From the NCBI GenBank assembly GCA_028868735.1, contig JAGWTW010000017.1, positions 1 through 47,432 on the forward strand: DNA of 47,432 nucleotides, in the 5' to 3' direction. The stretch is from Hyphomicrobiales bacterium (GTDB taxonomy: Bacteria; Pseudomonadota; Alphaproteobacteria; Rhizobiales; Beijerinckiaceae). A model generated the notes under the pieces. It was not told where the DNA came from. It searched no databases and was given only the letters and a program-made list of their open reading frames with translations. The position numbers were made by a program, and so were the translations under genes. Shown here in pieces: positions 35,117-43,646 of the stretch; within the stretch, counting starts at the first letter, position 1; every line of letters begins with the position of its first letter.

Positions 35117-35902
35117 ATGACGTCTTCTCTCGCCTTCGGGCCGATTCGCAGAACCGCGCTCGCGCTCGCGCTGGCGGTCCTCGCCGCAGCGCCGGCCGCC
35201 GCGCAGAACGCCGGCTGTATTCTCGACAATTGCGCCGACCGCCGTCCGGTCCAGCCGTCCCGGCAGGCGCCGCCGCAGCCTTCCGACCGCGGCTATGATT
35301 CGTACCGGCCGCGGCCGCGCGGCGCGAGCCAGCCCGGCGATTTCGATTTCTACGTCTTCTCGCTGTCCTGGTCGGCCGGCTTCTGCGAAACCGGCGGCGC
35401 CGACAAGAACCCGCAGCAATGTTCCGGCGGCCAGCATCTCGGCTTCGTCGTGCATGGACTTTGGCCGCAATACGAGCGCGGCTTCCCGCAGGATTGCGGC
35501 GGCGGCCGCATGCCCTCGCGCATCGCGCTCGATCAGGCCAACGGCCTTTTCCCCGATATCGGCCTTGCTCGCTACGAATGGCGCAAGCACGGCACATGCT
35601 CGGGCAAGAGCCCCGGCGATTATTTCGCCGACGTGCGCGCCGCGCGCGCGGCGGTGGCCGTGCCGCAACAATTCGCCAATGCGGCCGGCGACCAGACCAT
35701 GGCGCCGATCGACATCCTGCGCGCCTTCGAGGCCGCCAATCCGCGGCTGCGGCCGGGCATGTCGGCGGTCGGCTGTCGCCAGGGCGTGCTTCAGGAAGTG
35801 CGCTTCTGCATGACCAGGGACCTGCGCGATTTCAGGCCATGCCCGGAGGTCGCGCAGCAGACCTGCCGCACGCGCCAGATCACGGTTCCCGCGCCTCTCT
35901 GA
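35117..35902 (+). CDS. Secreted ribonuclease T2
   Basis: The product (261 aa) carries a signal peptide (ALALALAVLAAAPAAAQ) and a proline-rich linker of about 45 residues before the RNase T2 domain. Both catalytic sites are intact: CAS1 FVVHGLWPQ with His113 and CAS2 YEWRKHGTC with Glu154, Lys157 and His158. Cysteines for the typical disulfides are present. The enzyme cuts single-stranded RNA at any base through 2',3'-cyclic phosphates. In Gram-negatives it is periplasmic and serves in scavenging RNA or phosphate. It lies behind the secreted protein gene, with a 19-nt gap. Confidence 0.95.
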   Translation: MTSSLAFGPIRRTALALALAVLAAAPAAAQNAGCILDNCADRRPVQPSRQAPPQPSDRGYDSYRPRPRGASQPGDFDFYVFSLSWSAGFCETGGADKNPQQCSGGQHLGFVVHGLWPQYERGFPQDCGGGRMPSRIALDQANGLFPDIGLARYEWRKHGTCSGKSPGDYFADVRAARAAVAVPQQFANAAGDQTMAPIDILRAFEAANPRLRPGMSAVGCRQGVLQEVRFCMTRDLRDFRPCPEVAQQTCRTRQITVPAPL

Positions 35903-35965
35903 ACCGCACGGCCGAAAGCGAAGTTCCGGTATTCGCCGCGCCCCTCTGCGCGTCCAGATCGACGC

Positions 35966-36466
35966 TCAGATGCGCGAAAACCGCCAGACGAGAAACGCGG
36001 TAAGCGCGGCCGCGGAATAGAGATCGAGCTCGAGCAGCTTCGCCGCCGTTTGCGGCGGCCAGCCGTTGAGCGCGGCGCCGTAACGGCCGTGGAGCGCGAG
36101 AAAGGCGACGAAAACCAGCGCGACGAGAACCCGACGCGAGATATGGTCCCGCGGAGAAAAGCAGACAAACGCGAGCAGCGCGCAGGGAAAGAGGAAGGCT
36201 TCCGTTCCCGCCGCCGCGCCGAACAATTTCGTCGCGAACAAGGTATCGACGAGAGCGACGCACACCAGCGCTACGCGCGCGAGAAAATCGGCCCGGCGCG
36301 CGATGACGGGAACGGCGAGATAGAAGATCGCGCCGGCCATCGTCGGCGTCGCAGCGAAGGCCGCGTCGCGGCCGGCGATCCACCAGACATAGAGCGGATA
36401 GAACGGCTTGTTCGCGACGATGAGCCAGGCGGCCGCGACGCTCGCTTGCGCGCGCTCGTCCTTCAA
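35966..36466 (-). CDS. Small membrane protein coupled to the CFA-like methyltransferase
   Basis: The product (166 aa) has about five or six hydrophobic segments (KPFYPLYVWWIAG, AGAIFYLAVPVIA, VALVCVALVDTLFATKLFG, FLFPCALLAFVCF, VLVALVFVAFLAL, YSAAALTAFLVWRF). The likely start is TTG at 36466, which overlaps the TGA of the methyltransferase gene (TTGA), so it is read by translational coupling with no own ribosome binding site. The same frame stays open far upstream through the methyltransferase gene, but that part is a shadow. I do not recognise the family. Partnership with a lipid-modifying methyltransferase suggests a membrane-lipid role. Confidence 0.7.
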   Translation of the reverse strand: MKDERAQASVAAAWLIVANKPFYPLYVWWIAGRDAAFAATPTMAGAIFYLAVPVIARRADFLARVALVCVALVDTLFATKLFGAAAGTEAFLFPCALLAFVCFSPRDHISRRVLVALVFVAFLALHGRYGAALNGWPPQTAAKLLELDLYSAAALTAFLVWRFSRI

Positions 36467-37494
36467 GAGCGCGCCGGCTTCAGCCGATAATGGCCGACGC
36501 CCCATTCCGCGCCGCCGGCGTGGCCGAACAGGCCCGCGGTCGCGAGAAAGAAAAGACGCCAGCGGCGACGCCACAACGGCGCGTCGGCGCCGTAGACGTC
36601 GCGCAGAATGACGTCGATCGCGTCGATATGCGCGTCGAAATTGTTCAGCCAGTCCATCGCCGTGCGGCGGTAATGCTCGCCCGACCAGCGCCATTCCTCC
36701 TCGACCTGGAACAGGGGCGAAGCGCGATGCGGCAGATCGTGCGCCGGCATGACGCCGCCCGTGAAGAAATGCTGCGCGATCCAGTCGGCCGGATCGCTGT
36801 GATCGAAACGATAGGACCGCGCGCGATGCGTGAAGACATGCAGGAACATGCGCCCGTCGTCGGCAAGCCATTCGCTGGCGCGTGAAAACAGCGCGGGCCA
36901 GTTCGACATGTGTTCGAACATCTCGACCGAGACGATGCGGTCGAAGCGCGACGCCGTCCGGAATGCGTTCATGTCGCAGGTGAGTACGCTCAGATTCGAC
37001 AGGCCGCGCGCGGCGGCCTCGTTCTCGATGAAATGTCGCTGCGCCTGCGAATTGGACACGGCGAGGATCCGCGCGCCCGGATAGCGCGCCGCCATGTAGA
37101 GCGAGAGCGAGCCCCAGCCGCAACCGAGTTCGAGTATGCGATGTCCGTCGCGAAGATCGGCGTGCGACACGGTTTCGGCAAGCGCGAACGTCTCCGCGTC
37201 GTCGAGGCTGGCGTGCGCGTCCGGGTAGAGACAGCACGAATATTTCCGCTGCTTGCCGAGCATCAGGCCGAAGAAGTCGGGCGGCAATTCGTAATGCTGC
37301 TCGTTCGCCTTGTCCGCATGGACGGCGATCGGAAAGGCGCGCATATCCCGAACGAAGCGGTCTTCCTCCGCCTCGGGCAGCAAGGCGAGCCGTCGCCGCG
37401 ACCGCGCGACCAGCCAGTCGATCCCGGCAAGCGTCACACGATCGGGCAGCGGCGCGCGTTCGGCCGCGCGGATGGCGTTTGCGACGATACCCAT
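36463..37494 (-). CDS. Cyclopropane-fatty-acyl-phospholipid synthase-like SAM methyltransferase
   Basis: The product (343 aa) is a CFA-synthase/mycolic-acid cyclopropane-synthase-type enzyme. The SAM-binding motif RILELGCGWGSLSLYMA is clear (core ELGCGWGS). Other marks are HYELPPDFFGLMLG, YSCCLYPDAHASLDDAE, IVSVEMFEHM and the bicarbonate-site region HDLPHRASPLFQVEEEW. It lacks the N-terminal extension of E. coli Cfa, as in the short subfamily found beside small membrane proteins. Such enzymes add a methylene or methyl group to unsaturated phospholipid acyl chains. The following gene overlaps its stop by 4 nt. Confidence 0.9.
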   Translation of the reverse strand: MGIVANAIRAAERAPLPDRVTLAGIDWLVARSRRRLALLPEAEEDRFVRDMRAFPIAVHADKANEQHYELPPDFFGLMLGKQRKYSCCLYPDAHASLDDAETFALAETVSHADLRDGHRILELGCGWGSLSLYMAARYPGARILAVSNSQAQRHFIENEAAARGLSNLSVLTCDMNAFRTASRFDRIVSVEMFEHMSNWPALFSRASEWLADDGRMFLHVFTHRARSYRFDHSDPADWIAQHFFTGGVMPAHDLPHRASPLFQVEEEWRWSGEHYRRTAMDWLNNFDAHIDAIDVILRDVYGADAPLWRRRWRLFFLATAGLFGHAGGAEWGVGHYRLKPARS

Positions 37495-37595
37495 GGGCGT
37501 TCTCCGATTGCCGGTCTTACGTCGCAGGCGCCGCGCCGGTTCACTTCGAGGGCGCAGGCGGTGAACCGGCGGCCGCCGCCGCGCGTAACAGGGCC

Positions 37596-37973
37596 ATGTG
37601 GAAGACGTTCTGCCTCGCCGCAGCGCTGCTGGCGGCGACCATCGCGCGCGCGAACCCCAACGCCCCGCTCGGAAGCTGGGCGCGCGGCGACGGCAAGGCC
37701 GTCGTGCGCATAGCGCCTTGCGGCGCGGATCTCTGCGCCACCAACACGTGGATAAGGCCCGGAACCGAAGACGAGAAGGTCGGCGACTATCTCGTGCTGA
37801 AGGTCAAGCCGACCGGCGAGGCGCTTGCCGGCGAAGCCTATGATCCACAGCGGCGCCTCTCGTTCCGCTTCAGCATGAATGTCGCGGCGCGGACGATGAC
37901 GACGCGCGGCTGCATGCTTGCGGGCCTGGTCTGCAAGACCATGAACTGGACGCGCCGCGACGGCGCGCAATGA
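37596..37973 (+). CDS. DUF2147-family secreted protein
   Basis: The product (125 aa) has a signal peptide (CLAAALLAATIARAN) and a DUF2147 core: PLGSWARGDGKAVVRIAPCG at its start (core GSWARGDGKAVVRI), then ADLCATNTWIRPGTE and the conserved cysteine pair in RGCMLAGLVCKTMNW. This is a periplasmic beta-barrel-like fold of unknown function, common in Alphaproteobacteria. An upstream frame from 37479 is ignored, since the signal peptide sets the start at 37596. The next gene starts 16 nt later. Confidence 0.85.
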   Translation: MWKTFCLAAALLAATIARANPNAPLGSWARGDGKAVVRIAPCGADLCATNTWIRPGTEDEKVGDYLVLKVKPTGEALAGEAYDPQRRLSFRFSMNVAARTMTTRGCMLAGLVCKTMNWTRRDGAQ

Positions 37974-37989
37974 TCGGGGAGACGAAGAG

Positions 37990-38394
37990 GTGAAACAGAC
38001 CGCCGTTCTCTACGTTTCGACGCTGCTGGCGTTGATCGCGATCGATTTCGTCTGGCTGTCGGTCATGGGCGCGCGCCTCTACCGGCCGGTTCTCAAGGAC
38101 ATGCTGTTGCAGGATTTCCGTCCGGCGCCGGCGATCCTGTTCTATCTCCTGTTCGCGGCGGGCGTCGTCTGGTTCGCGGGCCTGCCCGCCCTGACGGAGC
38201 GTTCGTGGCGGGCCGCGCTCGTCAACGGCGCGCTTCTCGGCCTCGTCTGCTACGCAACTTACGATCTCACGAACCAGGCGACCCTGCGGGACTGGGCGAG
38301 CGTCCTCACGCTCGCCGACATGGCCTGGGGAACGGTCCTGTCGGCGCTGGCGGCGACCATCGGCTACGCCGTCGCGCGCGCTTTCGGCGACTGA
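37990..38394 (+). CDS. DUF2177-family membrane protein
   Basis: The product (134 aa) has four membrane helices (TLLALIAIDFVWLSVMG, ILFYLLFAAGVVWFAGLPAL, ALLGLVCYATYDLTNQATL and a last C-terminal one). The YDLTNxAT motif is the hallmark of DUF2177. The start is GTG at 37990, preceded by GAGG. Function is unknown. The gene is probably co-transcribed with the DUF2147 gene, 16 nt upstream. Confidence 0.85.
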   Translation: MKQTAVLYVSTLLALIAIDFVWLSVMGARLYRPVLKDMLLQDFRPAPAILFYLLFAAGVVWFAGLPALTERSWRAALVNGALLGLVCYATYDLTNQATLRDWASVLTLADMAWGTVLSALAATIGYAVARAFGD

Positions 38395-38435
38395 CCGCTC
38401 GACGCGGCGCGCGGGCCGTCGCATAAGCGGCGGCG

Positions 38436-39281
38436 ATGAACTATCGCCACGCCTTCCACGCCGGCAATTTCGCGGACGTTTTCAAACACGCGCTTTTGAC
38501 GCGCATTCTCGTCTATCTGAATCGCAAGGAGACGCCGTACCGCGTGATCGACACCCACGCCGGCGAAGGCGCCTACGATCTTTCGCGCGACGAGGCCGCC
38601 CGCACCGGCGAATGGCGAGAAGGAATCGGCAGGCTCGCAACGATCGCGCCCGATGGACCCGTGTCCGATCTTCTGCAGCCCTTTCTCGACATTGTCGGCG
38701 CTTGCGACGCCGAGGGCCGCCCCCTGCTCTATCCGGGTTCGCCGCTGATCGCGCAGAAGCTGGCGCGAAGAAGCGACCGGCTCGTCTTCTGCGAAAAGCA
38801 TCCCGACGCTTTCGGCGCGCTGAAGCGGCGCTTTGCGCGCGATCGTCGCGTGAGAGCGCTCGATCTCGACGGCTGGACCGCGCTCGGCGCTTTCGTTCCG
38901 CCGCCCGAGCGGCGCGGGCTCGTGCTGGTCGATCCGCCGTTCGAGCAAAAGGACGAATTCGCGACTCTCGCCAAATCCTTCGCCGCCGCCTTCGCAAAAT
39001 GGCCGACCGGCGTTTACGCGCTCTGGCATCCCGTCAAGGACCTGACGGATGCGCGCAGATTATGGGACGCCGTGCGCGAAAGCGGCGCGAAAAGCGCGCT
39101 GCGTCTCGAGCTCGCCGTCGCGCCGGCGTCGGCGGCGGGGCTCGCCCGCACCGGCCTCATCGTCGTCAATCCGCCCTTCGTTCTGGAGGGTGAAGCGCGC
39201 GCTCTTCTCCCGGCTCTCGCGCACGCGCTCGAACGCGCGCCGGGTCAGGGCGCAATTCTGATCGAGCGTTTCGGCGGTTGA
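38436..39281 (+). CDS. rlmJ: 23S rRNA (adenine(2030)-N6)-methyltransferase RlmJ
   Basis: The product (281 aa) matches RlmJ, which methylates N6 of A2030 in 23S rRNA. It starts MNYRHAFHAGNFADVFKHA, given in full as the diagnostic RHAFHAGNFADVFKH stretch. The SAM-binding TPYRVIDTHAGEGAYDL and the catalytic D166-P-P-F of the LVDPPFEQKDEF motif are present. Length is equal to that of E. coli RlmJ. It ends 25 nt before the terminator of the convergent porin gene. Confidence 0.96.
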   Translation: MNYRHAFHAGNFADVFKHALLTRILVYLNRKETPYRVIDTHAGEGAYDLSRDEAARTGEWREGIGRLATIAPDGPVSDLLQPFLDIVGACDAEGRPLLYPGSPLIAQKLARRSDRLVFCEKHPDAFGALKRRFARDRRVRALDLDGWTALGAFVPPPERRGLVLVDPPFEQKDEFATLAKSFAAAFAKWPTGVYALWHPVKDLTDARRLWDAVRESGAKSALRLELAVAPASAAGLARTGLIVVNPPFVLEGEARALLPALAHALERAPGQGAILIERFGG

Positions 39282-39306
39282 CCTTCCGATGCGGCGCTCT
39301 GCGCAG

Positions 39307-39330
39307 AAAAAAGGCCCGGCGAGCCGGGCC
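39307..39330 (-). terminator. Rho-independent terminator of the porin gene
   Basis: On the minus strand the 7-bp stem GGCCCGG/CCGGGCC with a CTCG loop is followed by six T (plus-strand A-run 39307-39312). It lies 25 nt after the stop of the minus-strand porin gene and before rlmJ's end. On the plus strand there is no T-run, so it serves the porin. Confidence 0.9.
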
Positions 39331-39354
39331 AAGGTTTCTGGAGGGATGGCGCAA

Positions 39355-40041
39355 TCAGAAGTGGTAGTTGAGGCCGGTTCGCAATTGCGCGGCGTCGACC
39401 CCGACGCGAATCCAGTCGGGCGTCCAGGCGAAGGCGTCCTTCGATCCGAGTGAGGTGTAGAGGAATTCGGCCTTGCCCGAGATGTGATCGGTGAAGGCGT
39501 ATTCGACGCCGGCGCCGACCGCGTAGCCAGCCTGGAAGGACGATGTCGAGGAGAAGAACGGCACGGACCGCCAGTCGTTGATGTTTGCGGAGACCGAACC
39601 GAAGGCGAGGCCGCCGGTCGCATAGACGAGCGCGCGGTCGAAGGCGTAGCCGACGCGCGGCCGGATCGTGGCGATGCTCGTGAGCTTGCCTTGTCCGGTG
39701 AAGCGGAAGAACGGCAGCTGATTGGTGTCGTTGATGCTCGTGAGGTCCCAGTCGCCCTCGACGCCGAGCACGAAATTCTGCGGCGCCTGCCAGTTGAAGC
39801 CGGCAGTCACGCCGCCCTCGAAGCCGCTCGGACGTCCGAAGAACTGGTCCGAACCCTGGCTGAAGGAGGCCCAGCCGTAACCGATGTTGAGGCCGGCATA
39901 GAGGCCGGTCCATGTGAACAGGGGCGGCGGCGCATAATAATCCGAGGAGGGCGCGCGGCGGCTCGGAAGGTCCGCCGCCTGCGCTGCGCCCGCGACTGCG
40001 ACGATCGCCAGCGCGACGCCTGCGAGAAGGGACTGTTTCAT
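39355..40041 (-). CDS. Outer-membrane beta-barrel protein, Omp25/Omp31-like
   Basis: The product (228 aa) has a signal peptide (VALAIVAVAGAAQAA) and a small (8-strand) beta-barrel. FTWTGLYAGLNIGYGWA opens it, GWGLV-like barrel strands with alternating aromatic residues follow, and the chain ends in YHF as an outer-membrane insertion signal. The family is the Rhizobiales Omp25/31 group (OMP_b-brl). It has its own terminator. GGAG lies 8 nt before the ATG at 40041. Confidence 0.93.
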   Translation of the reverse strand: MKQSLLAGVALAIVAVAGAAQAADLPSRRAPSSDYYAPPPLFTWTGLYAGLNIGYGWASFSQGSDQFFGRPSGFEGGVTAGFNWQAPQNFVLGVEGDWDLTSINDTNQLPFFRFTGQGKLTSIATIRPRVGYAFDRALVYATGGLAFGSVSANINDWRSVPFFSSTSSFQAGYAVGAGVEYAFTDHISGKAEFLYTSLGSKDAFAWTPDWIRVGVDAAQLRTGLNYHF

Positions 40042-40176
40042 GACGCTACTCCATTACGCGACGCTTACACGCGAATTTACCGGTTTCCTTGTATGTTCGT
40101 TCAGGTAAACGCGGCCTTACGGCGCGCCCCGTCGCAATCGTGGCGAACCTGTGGCGCTGCGTTCAATTCGATACAG

Positions 40177-40323
40177 ATGAAGGACGAGATCGAGAACCCT
40201 CGCACGCGCGCCGCGGAAACCCCGAAGTTCGCGACGCGCGTCGAGCAACGCCGCGACAAGCGCGAATATATCTGGGTTAATCAATTTTTACTTGCAGGCT
40301 CATTGCTTTCCGACATGACGTAG
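40177..40323 (+). CDS. Possible small protein of 48 aa, unsupported function
   Basis: The frame starts at ATG 40177 (MKDEIENPRTRAAETPKFAT) and ends REYIWVNQFLLAGSLLSDMT. The first two thirds have GC-rich third positions like neighbouring genes, while the end does not. There is no clear ribosome binding site. It lies in the intergenic space between the porin promoter and the FolM-like gene. It could be a real small gene or chance. Confidence 0.25.
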   Translation: MKDEIENPRTRAAETPKFATRVEQRRDKREYIWVNQFLLAGSLLSDMT

Positions 40324-40377
40324 CAGTCTTCGGCGACGCGTCTTAAGATGCGCGCGCGAGTGAAACGGACCGAGGAC

Positions 40378-41112
40378 ATGGACGCTGGAATTGCGCTGGT
40401 GACGGGCGGCGCGCGCAGGATCGGTCGCGCGATCGTGGAGCGCCTCGCACGCGAAAAATTCGCCGTGATCGTGCATGCGAGCGCACGCTCGCTCCGCGAC
40501 GCCGACGTGCTCGCCGGGACGCTGCGCGCATCGGGCGCGCGCGCGACGACAGCCGTCGCCGACCTCGCGGACGCGCGCGAAACGTCCGCGCTGATCGAGG
40601 CCGCCGCGCGGACGTTCGGCGCGCCCACTCTGCTCGTGAACAATGCGTCCGTTTTCGAAGCCGACGAACCGCAGACCTTCGCGGCGCAAGGTTTCGAGCG
40701 CGCGATCGCGGTAAACCTGCGCGCGCCGGCGCTGCTGACGCAAGCCTTCGCCGCGGCGCTGCCGACGCAATCGGACGGCGTCGTCGTCAACATCATCGAC
40801 CAGCGCGTGCTGCGGCCCGATCCTTATTACTTCAGCTATTCGCTATCGAAAGCCGCGCTCCTGCATGCGACCAAGGCGATGGCGCAGGCCTATGCGCCGC
40901 GCATTCGCGTCAACGCCGTCGGGCCGGGGCCGGTGCTGCCGAACCAGCACGAGGGCCAGGCGGCCTTCGACGCCGAGCTCGCGGTCGCGCCGCTCGGCCG
41001 CGCCGTCGCGCCGGAAGAGGTCGCGGACGCCGTCCTGTGGCTCGCGAAAGCGCCTTCCGTCACCGGCCAGATGATCGCGGTCGATTCAGGCCAGCATCTC
41101 GCCTGGAAGTGA
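40378..41112 (+). CDS. FolM-like pteridine (dihydromonapterin) reductase, SDR family
   Basis: The product (244 aa) is an SDR with the cofactor motif VTGGARRIGRAI, where ARRIGR suits NADPH, then NNAS and the catalytic Tyr154-x3-Lys158 (YSLSK). The residue that is Ser in most SDRs is Asp141 here (NIIDQRV). This is the pteridine-reductase arrangement seen in PTR1 and FolM, so dihydromonapterin or dihydrofolate reduction is the likely reaction. The ATG at 40378 is preferred. The upstream in-frame ATG at 40348 adds ten residues. GAGGAC stands just before the chosen start. The small gene following is on the other strand. Confidence 0.85.
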   Translation: MDAGIALVTGGARRIGRAIVERLAREKFAVIVHASARSLRDADVLAGTLRASGARATTAVADLADARETSALIEAAARTFGAPTLLVNNASVFEADEPQTFAAQGFERAIAVNLRAPALLTQAFAAALPTQSDGVVVNIIDQRVLRPDPYYFSYSLSKAALLHATKAMAQAYAPRIRVNAVGPGPVLPNQHEGQAAFDAELAVAPLGRAVAPEEVADAVLWLAKAPSVTGQMIAVDSGQHLAWK

Positions 41113-41114
41113 CT

Positions 41115-41378
41115 TCAGTCCGCGCTCGGCAGCCGCCGGATCGTGAACTCGATGTCGCCGTCGTCGCAGACCCGCCAGAATTCGATCTCGGTCATGTAGG
41201 CGGCCTTCGGGTAGAGATCGAACCATTCCCGCGCCTTCTCGCGAGCCTCCGGCCGCGGCAGGCGGAACGTCTCGCGTCGCCACGCTCCCGAACGCTCGCC
41301 GCGCATGCGGCCGCGCGCCGCGAGCTTGCGAGCGATCTCGCCAGGGCTTCTGGCGCGTGGCTTGAACTGTTCGCTCAT
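41115..41378 (-). CDS. Conserved small protein, unknown function
   Basis: The product (87 aa) has a basic N-terminal half (RARSPGEIARKLAARGRMRG) and an acidic C-terminal half (YMTEIEFWRVCDDGDIEF). Third-position GC is high, as in real genes. It lies 2 nt from the stop of the convergent FolM-like gene. I do not recognise the family. Confidence 0.6.
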   Translation of the reverse strand: MSEQFKPRARSPGEIARKLAARGRMRGERSGAWRRETFRLPRPEAREKAREWFDLYPKAAYMTEIEFWRVCDDGDIEFTIRRLPSAD

Positions 41379-41562
41379 CGCGCGTCACCAGGGGGGTGTG
41401 CGCCCGAAGATAGCGTCAGCCGGCGGTCTTTGCGAGTCGGCCCGGGGGGCGGGGATTTTTCCCGTGGCTGTGTTGATTTAGCCCCTGACGCCGGCTGCGA
41501 AAAATAGCCATAATGCGACGATATTGCCGCGCTCAGGCAATGAGGGGGATCGCGTCGCCGTC

Positions 41563-42795
41563 GTGACGAAGACAGGTCGCGCACTACTGGCCGTTACCGG
41601 ACTTGTGGCGTTGTCGGTCGCCGCGGGCGTCGCCGGCGCGCGCCTGATGCCTGGGACCGAGCCTGTCGCCGCCAGCGCGCCCCCGCAGATCGAGGTCGCC
41701 GCGGTCGCGCCGCCGCAGCTCGCGGCCCCGCAGCCCGAACCCGCCGCCGTCGAACCCGCGCCGCTGCGGACGGATACGTTTGGCGGGCTCGTCCGCGACG
41801 CCCCGATGTCCGCGCCGTTCCGCCCGCAGCTCGCCCGCGCGGAAGCCCCGACGCCTGCCGCCATCGCCCCTTTCGCCCCGGTTGCGCTGACTGAACAGAC
41901 CCCGGCGGGCCCGGTCGAGATCGAGGTCCCCCTGCCGCCCGTGCGCCCGGCCGAACTCGGCGCCCCGGACATGGCTTTCAACGCGCCGCTACCGCCGATC
42001 CGGCCGCACGATCTCGAAGAGGCCCCGGCCGCGGCCCTGCCGCCGGTCGTCGTCGCTTCCCTCGCGCCGCAAGCGCCCGTCGCCGCGCCCGAGACCAAAC
42101 CCCAGCTTGTCGAGCCCTCGCCGCAGGCCGTCGAACAGGCTGCGCCGCCGGCCGACGTCCCTTTCAGAAAGGGTCAGCCGGCCTATGTCCGCATCTTCAA
42201 GGAAGAAGGCCAGCTCGAGCTCTGGCTGAGGAAGGGCGCCAAATTCGCGCTCTACAAGACCTACCCGATCTGCAAATGGTCGGGGCATCTCGGCCCGAAG
42301 CTGCGGGAAGCCGACTATCAGTCGCCGGAAGGCTTCTACAGCGTCTCGGCCCGGCAGCTGAACCCCAATTCGCACTATCACCGCGCCTTCAACGTAGGCT
42401 TCCCGAACGCGCTCGAAAAGCAGCTCGGCTATACCGGCGGCCTCGTGATGGTGCATGGCGATTGCCAGTCGGTCGGCTGCTTCGCCATGACCGACCGCGG
42501 CATCGACGAGATCTACGGCTTCGTCGCCGCCGCCATCGCGGGCGGGCAGAAGGAAGTGCCGGTCAACATCTTCCCCTTCCGCATGACCGATTCGAAATTC
42601 GCGCGCGAGACGGGCGCGGGTCTGCTCTCCTTCGCGCCCGCCGGCAACGAGCGCTGGTCGTCCTTCTGGTCGAACCTGAAGGAAGGCTACGATCTCTTCG
42701 AAAAGTCCGGCGAGCCGCCCGTGGCCTACGCCTGCGGCGGCCATTACGGTTTCAACGTCAACGGCGCCGCCTGCAAGCGCATTGCAGGCTGGTGA
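41563..42795 (+). CDS. YafK-type L,D-transpeptidase/murein endopeptidase (YkuD fold)
   Basis: The product (about 410 aa) has an N-terminal membrane anchor or signal (ALLAVTGLVALSVAAGVAGA), then a proline/alanine-rich spacer of about 190 residues spanning the periplasm. The YkuD domain follows (QPAYVRIFKEEGQLELWL onward). The catalytic part is H298-G-D-C301-Q-S-V-G-C306, with Cys306 as nucleophile, in the HGxCxxxGC arrangement of the YafK/DpaA subfamily. That group cuts or makes links involving meso-DAP in peptidoglycan or Lpp. The GTG at 41563 is a guess with AGGGGG 14 nt away, and TTG 41524 is another option. Confidence 0.85.
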   Translation: MTKTGRALLAVTGLVALSVAAGVAGARLMPGTEPVAASAPPQIEVAAVAPPQLAAPQPEPAAVEPAPLRTDTFGGLVRDAPMSAPFRPQLARAEAPTPAAIAPFAPVALTEQTPAGPVEIEVPLPPVRPAELGAPDMAFNAPLPPIRPHDLEEAPAAALPPVVVASLAPQAPVAAPETKPQLVEPSPQAVEQAAPPADVPFRKGQPAYVRIFKEEGQLELWLRKGAKFALYKTYPICKWSGHLGPKLREADYQSPEGFYSVSARQLNPNSHYHRAFNVGFPNALEKQLGYTGGLVMVHGDCQSVGCFAMTDRGIDEIYGFVAAAIAGGQKEVPVNIFPFRMTDSKFARETGAGLLSFAPAGNERWSSFWSNLKEGYDLFEKSGEPPVAYACGGHYGFNVNGAACKRIAGW

Positions 42796-42965
42796 GACCG
42801 CCGGCCGGCCGCCGTCGATGACGCGCATTTACAGACTCGGCGCATCTGGCTTGCGAAGCAGACAGCCAAGGCCGTCAGGTTCGACGTTGCGCGCGCGGCG
42901 GCTTCGCTCGTTCAGGAAATGGCGGCGGCGCTGGAACTGGCCACCGCGCGCGCCGCAGTTGCGGA

Positions 42966-43616
42966 CTATCTGAGAGTACTCACATACGCTGCGACCGCGG
43001 CGAGCTGATCCGGCGTCAGTTTGTGCGTGATCGGCTCCATCACGGAGGACGCGTCCGGCTTGGCGACGTCCTGGCCGCGCTCCTTGTCCCAGTTCGTGAT
43101 CTTGCGAATGATGTAGTCGTTGAGCTGCCCGGCCAGGCGCGGAATCTGGTCGTTGCCCTTGGCTTCCGGCCCGTGGCAGGAGGCGCAGGGCGGCAGGTCG
43201 ACAGCGGGGTCGCCTTCCTCGAATATTTTTTTGCCCGCATCGACCAGCTCTTTCGGCGCGCCGCCGAGCGGCTCTGGATCGAGATTATGGAACGCCTTCG
43301 TCAACGCCTCGACCATCGCAGGGCTGAGCACGTGCGCGACATTGCCCATCACCGGATTGACGCGCCGGCGCTCGATGAAGGCCGTGAGCTGGTTCTTCAG
43401 ATATTCTGGTTGCTGTCCGGCGAGCCGCGGCATCGGAAACGAACCGCGAAAGCCTTGCGCGTTCACGCCGTGACAGGTGCGGCAATAGGCGAACTTCGCC
43501 TGGAACTCCTTGTCGGGCAGCGCGCCGGGCTTGCCGCCCTGCGCCTGTGCGCCGGCGCCGCACAAAAGGACGAACAACGCCGCCCTAGATACGGTCTTTG
43601 CACGAGGGAGCCTCAT
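42966..43616 (-). CDS. Secreted diheme cytochrome c (c4-like), third of the series
   Basis: The product (216 aa) has a signal peptide (AALFVLLCGAGAQAQ) and two class I cytochrome c domains: heme 1 at C45-RT-C48-H49, with a likely Met90 ligand (RRVNPVM), and heme 2 at C144-AS-C147-H148, with Met193 (SSVM). The PRLAGQ and YLKNQLTAF segments are the c4/c553 pattern. It belongs to the periplasm and shuttles electrons. AGAGGA precedes the ATG. It is the last gene of the four-gene operon and is most similar to the protein at 44288-44926. Confidence 0.95.
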   Translation of the reverse strand: MRLPRAKTVSRAALFVLLCGAGAQAQGGKPGALPDKEFQAKFAYCRTCHGVNAQGFRGSFPMPRLAGQQPEYLKNQLTAFIERRRVNPVMGNVAHVLSPAMVEALTKAFHNLDPEPLGGAPKELVDAGKKIFEEGDPAVDLPPCASCHGPEAKGNDQIPRLAGQLNDYIIRKITNWDKERGQDVAKPDASSVMEPITHKLTPDQLAAVAAYVSTLR

Positions 43617-43646
43617 GTCCGATCCTCTGACATTTGCAACGGCGCC

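Noticed and set aside
36467..37237. Upstream extension of the small membrane protein frame (to 423 codons)
   Set aside because: The extra part overlaps the methyltransferase gene in another frame and is arginine-rich without membrane helices. The real start is near 36466.
42796..42965. Alanine-rich frame after the L,D-transpeptidase (reads ...LVQEMAAALELATARAAVADYL)
   Set aside because: It has no start codon of its own after the stop and looks like a protein only because GC-rich DNA favours Ala codons. There is no ribosome binding site.
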